Shown: positions 14,184 to 21,285 of the stretch, piece after piece
Layout of the letters: each line of letters begins with the position of its first letter
Numbering within the stretch: the stretch's first letter is position 1
Source of the DNA: Treponema sp. UBA1233
GTDB taxonomy: Bacteria; Spirochaetota; Spirochaetia; Treponematales; Treponemataceae
Direction of reading: 5' to 3'
DNA length: 21,285 nt
Assembly (NCBI GenBank): GCA_002309305.1
Contig: DBWR01000044.1
Coordinates: forward strand, 1-21,285
The notes under the pieces: generated by a model
Told to the model about the DNA's origin: nothing
The model's database searches: none
What the model saw: only the letters and a program-made list of their open reading frames with translations
Program-made: the position numbers and the translations under genes

Positions 14184-17100
14184 TTATTCGCACCAGACGT
14201 CCCTTACCATTGGCAAGTCTTTTAACGCCTGAACAGAAGCAGAATCCGCACCAACCTTTATCTGGTCATTTGCCTTTACGACATACGGAGCTCCATCTGC
14301 CTCTATATGAAAATATACTAAACAATTGCCCTCAGCGCCAAATAAAAAATCCCTGAGGGGGTTAATCTCTCCAACTGAATTGAATTCTCCACCCAGCTGA
14401 ATGTGGACCGCAGAAATAGCCTTTTCTTCCAGAACATGAGGATCTTCAACTGAATCCACGACAAATGAAACACTGTCCCTCTGCAAGTTATAATCAACCC
14501 TGCCCTTCAAGGCACACACTGTCCCATCCTTCATTATCGGCTTTAATTCCGCCCATTTATCAGAAAAGAACGTTACGTCAATTTCGCCCTTAAAATCCTG
14601 AAGCTTGGCAAATGCCATGGACTTGCCTGTTTTTGTCATGATTTCCTTGAGCCCCTGAATCATTCCGATGGCAACATAGGTCCGCCCCATGTTTCGTATC
14701 TGATATTCCTTTTGTCCTGCAGCAATAAGTGACTCTTTAAGTGCCTTGTTGTTGTTCCCGGCCTGTTCAAAATTCGAGGAATCAAGGGTAACGCACTTGT
14801 CGATGGCAGACCTCCAGTCATCAAGTGGGTGTCCGCTTACAAAACAGCCGATAAGCTCCTTTTCCATGTTCAGGGCTTCCATCTTGGGCATTTCCTCGCA
14901 GTCCTCATACTTAAAGTCCACAAATTCCTGAATGCCCGCCTCCTCAAACAGGGAAGCCTGTCCGTTTTCCGAACCGCTCTTCTTTTTTTCCTCGTATTCA
15001 ATCGCCCTCTCGTAATTCAAAAGGAGTGTGGCACGGTTTTTATCCAGATGGTCAAAGCCGCCGGTTTTAATCAGAACTTCTATGGCCTTTTTGTTTACCT
15101 CGTGAATGTCAAGCCTGTCCAAAAAGTCGATGAATGACTTGTAGGGTCCGTTTTCCGTCCTTTCCCTTACGATAGCCTCTGCCGCACCCTGACCAAGTCC
15201 CTTTATGCCCATGAGTCCAAAAACGATGCGTCCGTCAACTACGTCAAAGATTGAATCCGAACGGTTTACATCCGGTGCATCTACCGGGATTCCCATTTTC
15301 TTGGCTTCCTCGATGTATGCCGGGAGCTTGTCGGTGGAAGTGATTTCGTTGGTAAGGTTGGCCGCCATGAATTCAGCGGGGAAATTTGCCTTGAGGTAGC
15401 CTGTACGGTATGCGACTACAGAATATGCCGCAGCATGTGACTTGTTGAAACCGTATCCCGCAAAAGGTACCATGATGTCGAATATTTCATCAGCGTGTTC
15501 AGTTGTAAATCCCTGCTTTACCGCGCCTTCCTCAAATTCTTTTTTCTTTCCCATAAGGACTTCGGGCTTTTTCTTTCCCATGGCACGACGCAGCATGTCT
15601 GCACCACCAAGACTGAAGCCTGCGATTTTCTGGGACACCTGCATGACCTGTTCCTGATAGACCATGACTCCGTAGGTTTCCTTGAGTATGTCTTCAAGAC
15701 AAGGGTCGGGATAATGTATTGTCTCCGGCTTGAATTTACCGTCTACGTAATTCGGAATGTATGCCATAGGGCCCGGACGATATAGGGCGTTCAAGGCGAC
15801 AAGTTCTTCTATGCAGCCTGGTTTTGCCTGACGGAGAATTTTCTGCATTCCCGGGGATTCAAACTGGAATACCGCAACAGTGTCACCACGGCAGAACAAG
15901 TCGAATGTCTTTTGATCGGTATCTGAAATGTCCTCGATTGAAAACTTTTCCTTTTCCGGAGGAAGGTGCTTGTTGATTATGTTTTCCGCATAACGTATGA
16001 GCGAAAGGGTCTTTAATCCCAGGTAGTCGAATTTTACAAGGCCACACGGTTCGATTATGTCCATCGTATACTGAACGGCCTTGCTTCCGGTCTTAACGTC
16101 CTTGAAAACCGGTGCCCAGTCAGGAAGTGCCGTAAGTCCTATGACCATGCCCGATGCGTGAAGTCCAGTGTTGCGGTTTACGTTCTCAAGCCTCCTGCAC
16201 AAGTCAAAGAGCTTTTGGTACAAGTCGAATTTGGACTGGTCGTTGTTGAACGTCTCAAGCTTGGTATATGGAATTAGCTGGCCGTTGTCGGGATTCTTTT
16301 CATCAGGCGGCGTGAATGCATCCTTTAGTTTTGCCTTTGGGTTGTCCGGAATGCATTTCTTGAGTTTTTCTGCTTCCGACAGGGGAATGTCGAGTATTCG
16401 GCACACGTCGGAAATGCACTGCTTTGGCTTAAGCGTACCAAAGGTAACGATGTGGCCTACCTGGGGCTCACCGTAAAGGTCAACGGTATGTTCTATGATG
16501 CGCTGGCGGAATTCGTAGTCCATGTCAACGTCAAAGTCCGGCATGGAAACACGCTCAGGATTAAGGAAGCGTTCAAAAATCAGCTTGTAGCGGAACGGAT
16601 CGATGTCTGTAATCTTCATGCAGTAGGCAACAAGCGAACCCGCACCAGAACCACGACCCGGTCCAATCGGTATGCCGTTATTCTTTGACCAGTTGATGAA
16701 TTCCCAGACGATTAGGAAGTAGCCTGAAAACCCCATGTTGAAAATTATTCCAAGCTCATATTCGCACCTTTCGCGGATTTCCGGGGTAATTTCCTTGTAG
16801 CGTTCCTTTAGGCCTTCTTCTACGATGTGGCGGACATATGCATCCTGATTTTTTGTATAATCCTCGCTAATCTGGAATTCTTTTGGAAGCTCAAAGCGTG
16901 GAAGACATGCCTTAAGTTCCTGCGTCTTGTACTGGTGAATCGTAAGGTTGCACATGGAGGCAATCTTCAGAGTGTTTTCCATGGCCTCCGGGTAATCGGG
17001 AAACAGCTCAGCCATCTCTATGTCAGACTTAAGGTACCATTCCTGCCCCTGCGAATACATGCTTATGCGGTTGGGGTCATTCAGGGATTTTTTTAACCCG

Positions 17101-17849
17101 ATGCAGACAAGGGCATCCTGTGCCTCTGCGTCATCCCTTCTGGTATAGTGGACGTCATTTGTCAAAACCAGCGGAATGTCCAGATCTTTGGCCAGCTTGA
17201 TGAGTTTTGGGGCAACTTTCCTCTGTTCTTCAAGTCCGTGATTTTGTATTTCTATGTAAAAGTGGTCGGGACCAAACAGTTCCTTGTATTTTTTTGCGGT
17301 TTCGTAGGCATGCTCATCATCGCCGTTGGACAATGCCATGGGAATCTCTCCCTGAATACATGCGGAAAGACATATCAGCCCCTCGTGATATTTTTGCAGG
17401 AGCTCAAAGTCGATTTTTGGTTTGGAAAAAATTCCACCGTGGAGGCCTTCGGTATATGCAATGGAAGAAAGCCAACAGAGGTTCTTGTAGCCTGTGTCGT
17501 TTTTGGCAAGTAAAATCAGATGATAATGATGGCGGGGTCGTCCTGTACTGCTCAGATACGGAAGATTGTTGTTTTCCAGATGGCTTCCGTGCGCGACATA
17601 AAATTCCTCGCCGCAAATGGGATTTATCTCGTTGGCATGGCAGATGTGCTCAAAGTTCAAAATGCCGAACATGTTTCCGTGATCGGTAAGGGCAAGATGC
17701 TTCATGTTCATTTCTTTTGCACGTGCAATGAGGGAGTCCAGCTTGGACGATCCATCCAAAAGAGAATAGTCTGAATGTACGTGCAGATGAACGAATTTAC
17801 TTTCCGGGGTTCCTTCCGGTGGATCCGGGAAAATGTGAATGTCTGCCAT
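14184..17849 (-). CDS. dnaE: DNA polymerase III alpha subunit
   Basis: Catalytic subunit of the replicative polymerase, 1221 residues, close to the usual DnaE length. Order seen: N-terminal PHP domain (HLHVHSDYSLLDG near residue 22, ALTDHGNMFG near 53), then the palm with GPGRGSGAGSLVAY and catalytic PDFDVD (about 437-442). Next come YQEQVMQVSQKIAGFSLGGA with DMLRRAMGKKKPE, a helix-hairpin-helix (GIKGLGQGAAEAIV) and an OB fold near the C-terminus (FAKLQDFKGEIDVTFFSDKW). The start is the ATG at 17849 with GGGGG 5 nt upstream; the frame also has a TTG one codon earlier. No clear promoter is seen in the 160-bp upstream gap, which holds a terminator and a large hairpin. Confidence 0.98.
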   Translation of the reverse strand: MADIHIFPDPPEGTPESKFVHLHVHSDYSLLDGSSKLDSLIARAKEMNMKHLALTDHGNMFGILNFEHICHANEINPICGEEFYVAHGSHLENNNLPYLSSTGRPRHHYHLILLAKNDTGYKNLCWLSSIAYTEGLHGGIFSKPKIDFELLQKYHEGLICLSACIQGEIPMALSNGDDEHAYETAKKYKELFGPDHFYIEIQNHGLEEQRKVAPKLIKLAKDLDIPLVLTNDVHYTRRDDAEAQDALVCIGLKKSLNDPNRISMYSQGQEWYLKSDIEMAELFPDYPEAMENTLKIASMCNLTIHQYKTQELKACLPRFELPKEFQISEDYTKNQDAYVRHIVEEGLKERYKEITPEIRERCEYELGIIFNMGFSGYFLIVWEFINWSKNNGIPIGPGRGSGAGSLVAYCMKITDIDPFRYKLIFERFLNPERVSMPDFDVDMDYEFRQRIIEHTVDLYGEPQVGHIVTFGTLKPKQCISDVCRILDIPLSEAEKLKKCIPDNPKAKLKDAFTPPDEKNPDNGQLIPYTKLETFNNDQSKFDLYQKLFDLCRRLENVNRNTGLHASGMVIGLTALPDWAPVFKDVKTGSKAVQYTMDIIEPCGLVKFDYLGLKTLSLIRYAENIINKHLPPEKEKFSIEDISDTDQKTFDLFCRGDTVAVFQFESPGMQKILRQAKPGCIEELVALNALYRPGPMAYIPNYVDGKFKPETIHYPDPCLEDILKETYGVMVYQEQVMQVSQKIAGFSLGGADMLRRAMGKKKPEVLMGKKKEFEEGAVKQGFTTEHADEIFDIMVPFAGYGFNKSHAAAYSVVAYRTGYLKANFPAEFMAANLTNEITSTDKLPAYIEEAKKMGIPVDAPDVNRSDSIFDVVDGRIVFGLMGIKGLGQGAAEAIVRERTENGPYKSFIDFLDRLDIHEVNKKAIEVLIKTGGFDHLDKNRATLLLNYERAIEYEEKKKSGSENGQASLFEEAGIQEFVDFKYEDCEEMPKMEALNMEKELIGCFVSGHPLDDWRSAIDKCVTLDSSNFEQAGNNNKALKESLIAAGQKEYQIRNMGRTYVAIGMIQGLKEIMTKTGKSMAFAKLQDFKGEIDVTFFSDKWAELKPIMKDGTVCALKGRVDYNLQRDSVSFVVDSVEDPHVLEEKAISAVHIQLGGEFNSVGEINPLRDFLFGAEGNCLVYFHIEADGAPYVVKANDQIKVGADSASVQALKDLPMVRDVWCE

Positions 17850-17886
17850 CAAATCCCCCTGATTAAAAAATTAAAAAATCGGGCAT

Positions 17887-17932
17887 CTTGAAAAAATGTT
17901 TGGACATGGAAAAATCCAGACAGCTTTTCAAG
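17887..17932. repeat. Long imperfect hairpin upstream of dnaE
   Basis: CTTGAAAA (17887-17894) pairs with TTTTCAAG (17925-17932). After a small internal loop, TGTTTGGA (17897-17904) pairs with TCCAGACA (17915-17922) with one mismatch, around a 10-nt loop. In the dnaE direction it is followed 7 nt later by a T-rich run. It could be a second terminator for the upstream operon, or a structured dnaE leader or operator. Confidence 0.5.
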
Positions 17933-17940
17933 GCACCCCA

Positions 17941-17979
17941 TTAAAATACCCCGTCACAAAACAAATTGCGGCGGGGTAT
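17941..17979 (-). terminator. Rho-independent terminator of the LysM-protein operon
   Basis: ATACCCCG (17946-17953) and CGGGGTAT (17972-17979) form a perfect 8-bp GC-rich stem. On the minus strand it is followed by TTTAA, 38 nt past the LysM gene stop. It separates that operon from dnaE. Confidence 0.75.
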
Positions 17980-18016
17980 CAATTAAAGAATAGTATCAAA
18001 CCATGATTACAAATGC

Positions 18017-20179
18017 TTAGCGGTTTGCACTGTATGTTTCGTAATCAACATCCGGGCTGTATACACCGTCACGATATTCTCCAGTAATTGACGGAATCTC
18101 CATCTTCATGCCTGGCAAAATCAGGTTCGGGTTGTTGCGGTCAGGAATGTTATCCTTGTTTGCCTCGTAGAGGTTTTCCCACAGCCATGGGTTGTTGTAT
18201 ACATAAGAGCGTCCTGAAATGTTCCAGAAGCAGTCTTTTGTTTCTGCCCATGGACGTACGATGTAGAACTTTGGAAGTGGTGTAATCTCATGGATTTCTG
18301 CAAGGGCATCGATTACCTTCTGGGCAAGAGCCTTTGCCTTTTCGTAATCCTCGTTGTTGAATGCCTCAACTGCCTGCCTGTAGTATTCGCTTGCTGCGTT
18401 GTATGCAATCGGGAAGTCACGTGGAGCATTGATTGACTCTGCATAGTCAAGGCGTTCCTTTGCGGCTTTGAGTGCATCTTCTGCCTGTGAGCGGGCAATC
18501 AGAGAATTCAGGTAGTCGTCAGAGAGGAGGTCAAGAACCTTGTCTGCCTCTTTCTTTGAATCCTTGTAGTTCTCTGCCTCAAACTCATCAAGAGCCTTGT
18601 TGTATGCTTCAAGAGCCTTGCTGTATGCTTCGTTGCTTGTATCAAGTCCGGCTGCTTCTGCCATCTCAAGGCGTTCCTTTGCGGCATTGAGTGCTGCTTC
18701 TGCGGCGGCCTTGTCACGTTCCTTGTTTGCTTCATCAAGAAGTTCATCCAGGTTTTCTTCACCAAGAAGTTCAAGTACCTTCTTTGCGTTGTCGATTGCG
18801 GCCTGGTAATCTTCACCGGCATAGTCTTTCTGTGCCTGGCGGTAATGGTCAAGTGCCTTGCTGTATGGCTCATAGCTTGAATCAAGACCTGCTTCCTGTG
18901 CCTTTGTAATTGCGGCGCGTGCTGCCTTGATTGCATCCTCAGCCTGTTTCTTGAGTGCAAGCTTTTCTATTGTAGCAGGATCAAGAGCGGCAAGAACTTT
19001 GTCTGCTTCTTCCTCTGACTGCTTGTACTTTCCGTCTTCATAGGCGTCAAGTGCATTCTGGTAGTCTTCTACAGCCTGCTTGTACAAATCTGAATCAGGG
19101 TCGATTCCGTTTTCTTCTGCATTATCAAGGGCTTCCTTTGCCTTTTCAAGCTTATCCCTTGCGGCGTCACGAGCTTTGGCAAGAAGTTCTGCCACTTCAG
19201 CTGGAGAAAGGAGGTCCTTTACTTTTCCAGCATTTTCTATGGCTCCATCCCAGTCCTCGTCGGCATAATCCCTCTGGGCCTGCTGATAGTAGTCAAGAGC
19301 TTCCTTGAACGGTTCATATGATTCATCAAGACCTGCGGCACGGGCGGCATCAATCAAAGCCTTTGCTTCTGCAATAGCGGCCTCTGCCTTTTCCTTACCG
19401 GTCAGTTCGTCTTCCTTACCATTGTCCTTACCGTCATCCTTGCCACTGTCTTTACCATCATTTTCGTTTCCAGTCTGACCAGATTCATTTCCAGTCTGTC
19501 CGGAATCCTTACCGCCATCATCTTCTTTACCAGCAGCACCAGCGGCGGCCAGTTCATCAAGAACCTTCTGGGCGTAATTCTTTGCATCAGGATACTTACC
19601 GTCATCAAATGCCTTTTCAGCAAGATCATAGTACGCCTTTGCCTTGTTGTATTCTGGTGAATCCGGATCGATTCCGTTTTCTTCTGCATCTTCCAGAGCC
19701 TGCTTTGCCTTTGCAAGAGCATCTGCGGCATCACGCTTTGCGTTCAATTCGTCCAGATAAGTATCATCCAGCAAGAGGTTCACTTTGTCTGCGCTTGCCT
19801 TTGCGGCCGGATAATCTTCCTGATCAAATGAATATTCCGCATCATCAAGATATGCCTCTGCAAGACGACAGTCTGTTGAATTTGGATCAAGTCCAGCTTC
19901 TTTTGCACGGGCAATACGGTCTTTTGCAGCATTGATTGCATCCTCCGCTTCTGAACGCTGCAGCATCTTCCTGATGAATTCCTCAGAAAGTGCGGCATTT
20001 TTCTTTGCTTCGGCGGCATATTCCTCTGCAAGGTCATAAAAACCTGCATCAAGTGCTTTCTGTGCCTTTACAGTATATTCCTCTGCAAGCTTCTGATATG
20101 TGTTGTTTGTGTAGCTGACTGAAAACACAGTTGCGCATACAACACACAAAGCTGTTAAAATACCTATTACTTTTCTCAT
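18017..20179 (-). CDS. Secreted repeat protein with C-terminal LysM domain
   Basis: 720 residues with a signal peptide (about 1-22) and ribosome binding site GGAGG. After it come seven related helical units of 65-78 residues, at about 76-149, 150-213, 264-338, 339-411, 412-489, 490-564 and 565-630. Each has an A/K/E-rich helix, a turn like EAGLDxxxExY or ENGIDPDS, a Tyr-rich helix and a KADKVLxxL-type helix. A Gly/Asp/Lys/Asn-rich linker (about 214-263) splits units 2 and 3. Residues ~637-696 form a LysM-like domain (YIVRPWAETKDCFWNIS, NPWLWENLYEANKDNI, LILPGMKMEIP), expected to bind peptidoglycan glycan. The ATG overlaps the stop of the upstream gene by 4 nt (ATGA), so translation is coupled. 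It is probably a periplasmic, wall-bound spacer or scaffold; orthology to a named protein is not established. Confidence 0.87.
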   Translation of the reverse strand: MRKVIGILTALCVVCATVFSVSYTNNTYQKLAEEYTVKAQKALDAGFYDLAEEYAAEAKKNAALSEEFIRKMLQRSEAEDAINAAKDRIARAKEAGLDPNSTDCRLAEAYLDDAEYSFDQEDYPAAKASADKVNLLLDDTYLDELNAKRDAADALAKAKQALEDAEENGIDPDSPEYNKAKAYYDLAEKAFDDGKYPDAKNYAQKVLDELAAAGAAGKEDDGGKDSGQTGNESGQTGNENDGKDSGKDDGKDNGKEDELTGKEKAEAAIAEAKALIDAARAAGLDESYEPFKEALDYYQQAQRDYADEDWDGAIENAGKVKDLLSPAEVAELLAKARDAARDKLEKAKEALDNAEENGIDPDSDLYKQAVEDYQNALDAYEDGKYKQSEEEADKVLAALDPATIEKLALKKQAEDAIKAARAAITKAQEAGLDSSYEPYSKALDHYRQAQKDYAGEDYQAAIDNAKKVLELLGEENLDELLDEANKERDKAAAEAALNAAKERLEMAEAAGLDTSNEAYSKALEAYNKALDEFEAENYKDSKKEADKVLDLLSDDYLNSLIARSQAEDALKAAKERLDYAESINAPRDFPIAYNAASEYYRQAVEAFNNEDYEKAKALAQKVIDALAEIHEITPLPKFYIVRPWAETKDCFWNISGRSYVYNNPWLWENLYEANKDNIPDRNNPNLILPGMKMEIPSITGEYRDGVYSPDVDYETYSANR
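18290..19954 (-). repeat. Seven degenerate ~200-230-bp coding repeats in the LysM gene
   Basis: The DNA behind the seven helical units is recognisably repetitive. For example, GGCGTTCCTTTGCGGC occurs in units 6 and 7 (plus-strand sense, near 18450 and 18670). Units 2 and 4 share ENGIDPDS, and units 3 and 5 share the SYEP and HYRQAQ/YYQQAQ pattern, suggesting duplication of a two-unit block. Confidence 0.65.
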
Positions 20180-21285
20180 TCTTCGCCTCCTGCAGGTTCT
20201 TCGGTGGGCGCTTCAATTTCTGCCGGCTTTTCGGCATTAGAGAAGTCATCGTCTTCCAGGAGTTTGGCATTTTCGTCTTCGATTCCCTCTACAGGCTGGT
20301 TGCCAAGCGGGGCTTCTTTATCTGCCTGAACTGCTGTTGACTCGGATTCGGTTACGCGTTTTTTAGCTTCATCAATTTCTTTCTGAGCCTGTGCGCGAGC
20401 CTTGGAGATTTCATCATAAAGTGTAAGGAATTCTTCCTTAGCTGACTTGTAGCTTTCGTTTGCGGCCTTTGGATCCACAGAGCGGCGGAGTTCACCGTTG
20501 CGGTACATTGAAACTGCATGTGTATATGCATCCTTACGAGAGATGTATGCCTTTACAGAGTCAGCCTGAAGCTTTGCATTGTAAGCGGCTGTACGCTCAT
20601 CCTTTGCAAGGCTTGAATATGCGGTCTTGAGTACCAGACGGAAATCTGCCTCTGCCTGAGCTGCATCCTTGTTGTAGTCTGCACCAGAATTGATTACAGA
20701 AAGCGGACTAGTAAGGGTTGTATAGAGCTGCTTTCCTTCGTCATAAGTTGCCTGGCGGAACGGAGCGAAATTGTTTTCGTCGATTTCATCCTTGAGTTCC
20801 TTAGCCTGGGCGATGTTTTCAAGTCCCTGGTAGCGTGCAAGGAGGTCGTTGAGTACAGGAGAAAGGTCTTCTGTTGCACCTGCATCCACGACAGCCTTTT
20901 CTGCCTCATAAATCTTTTCCGTTGCCTTGAACAGTGTAGGTACTGTAGTTGGGGCACCAGCATCAATTGCCTTTTCGCGGGCGGCTTCTATGCGCTGCAT
21001 GAGAATCTTGTTTGTATTGAGATAACTCTTGCCGGGTGTTGTTTCTTCGTCAGTCTTTCCAGTCTGATCATCTGTTTTACCAGTCTCTTCGTCAGTCTTT
21101 CCAGTCTGCTCGTCGGTTTTACCAGTCTCTTCGTCGGTCTTGCCGGTTTCTTCGTCAGTCTTTCCAGTCTCTTCGTCAGTCTTTCCAGTCTGCTCGTCTG
21201 TTTTACCAGTCTCTTCGTCAGTCTTTCCAGTCTGCTCGTCGGTCTTGCCAGTCTCTTCGTCGGTCTTTCCAGTCTGCTCGTCGGT
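20176..21285 (-). CDS. Coiled-coil protein with heptapeptide tandem repeat (5' end outside window)
   Basis: The frame is open to the window edge (369 codons plus stop), so the N-terminus is not seen. The visible protein starts with heptads TGKTDE(E/Q), about eleven full copies. These lead through TTPGKSYLNTNKILMQR into about 220 residues rich in Ala, Glu, Lys and Gln with coiled-coil character (AREKAIDAGAPT, KIYEAEKAVVDAG, KARAQAQKEIDEAKKRV). The last ~50 residues are acidic and Pro-rich, ending EEPAGGEE. Style and composition match the LysM protein encoded directly after it with a 4-bp start/stop overlap, so the two probably act together in the envelope. No known family is recognised. Confidence 0.8.
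   Translation of the reverse strand, partial: TDEQTGKTDEETGKTDEQTGKTDEETGKTDEQTGKTDEETGKTDEETGKTDEETGKTDEQTGKTDEETGKTDDQTGKTDEETTPGKSYLNTNKILMQRIEAAREKAIDAGAPTTVPTLFKATEKIYEAEKAVVDAGATEDLSPVLNDLLARYQGLENIAQAKELKDEIDENNFAPFRQATYDEGKQLYTTLTSPLSVINSGADYNKDAAQAEADFRLVLKTAYSSLAKDERTAAYNAKLQADSVKAYISRKDAYTHAVSMYRNGELRRSVDPKAANESYKSAKEEFLTLYDEISKARAQAQKEIDEAKKRVTESESTAVQADKEAPLGNQPVEGIEDENAKLLEDDDFSNAEKPAEIEAPTEEPAGGEE
21043..21285 (-). repeat. 21-bp tandem repeat (minisatellite), runs off the window
   Basis: Eleven complete 21-bp units (21043-21273) plus 12 nt of a twelfth. Each encodes TGKTDE followed by E or Q (one unit has DQ). E and Q types mostly alternate, giving a 42-bp higher-order period that is broken in the middle by three E units in a row. 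Units differ by only a few, mainly silent, changes, so expansion appears recent. Confidence 0.95.

Noticed and set aside
19582..19935. Long alternative frames rich in His, Gln and Arg across the LysM gene.
   Set aside because: They arise from the repetitive A/K/E-rich coding sequence read in other frames.
21043..21285. A CRISPR array, because of regular short repeats.
   Set aside because: The 21-bp units are directly adjacent with no unique spacers and keep one reading frame.

Overview
The window looks like spirochaete chromosome, most likely Treponema or a close relative. The reasons are the short alanyl-tRNA synthetase without its C-terminal domain, lineage-specific secreted and coiled-coil proteins, and the gene order alaS - SurA/PPIase-like - nusB - TPR lipoprotein - groES - sigma factor. 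From memory, that order resembles the same neighbourhood in Treponema pallidum. Taxonomy and synteny are inferred here, not searched.

Layout. 1-1.85 kb (minus strand): an M20 metallopeptidase, cut by the window edge, follows a GGDEF diguanylate cyclase. 1.86-2.28 kb: no intact gene, but two clear gene remnants lie back to back. These are the C-terminal SPASM domain of a radical SAM protein (minus) and the frameshifted C-terminal HTH of a LuxR-type regulator (plus). 2.3-4.45 kb: a secreted protein of unknown function (minus) and a small outer-membrane-like protein (plus) diverge from a shared promoter region. 4.5-11.4 kb (plus): housekeeping and envelope genes, namely alaS, a SurA-like foldase, nusB, a TPR lipoprotein, groES and an alternative sigma-70-family factor. 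11.36-17.85 kb (minus): dnaE, a YggT-family membrane protein and recG form a tightly spaced set that ends in a tail-to-tail overlap with the sigma gene. 18.0-21.3 kb (minus): two translationally coupled genes. The first is a coiled-coil protein with a 21-bp tandem repeat running off the window. The second is a secreted protein with seven helical repeats and a C-terminal LysM domain.

The most notable regulatory signal is a perfect sigma-54 (-24/-12) promoter just upstream of the sigma-70-family gene. It suggests a sigma-54 to alternative-sigma cascade like the RpoN-RpoS pathway of Borrelia. Also of interest are the pair of truncated genes at 1.86-2.28 kb, a probably leaderless alaS transcript, and the minisatellite-bearing coiled-coil/LysM operon, which may encode a peptidoglycan-linked envelope structure. 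I see no tRNA, rRNA, CRISPR array, insertion sequence or phage gene.
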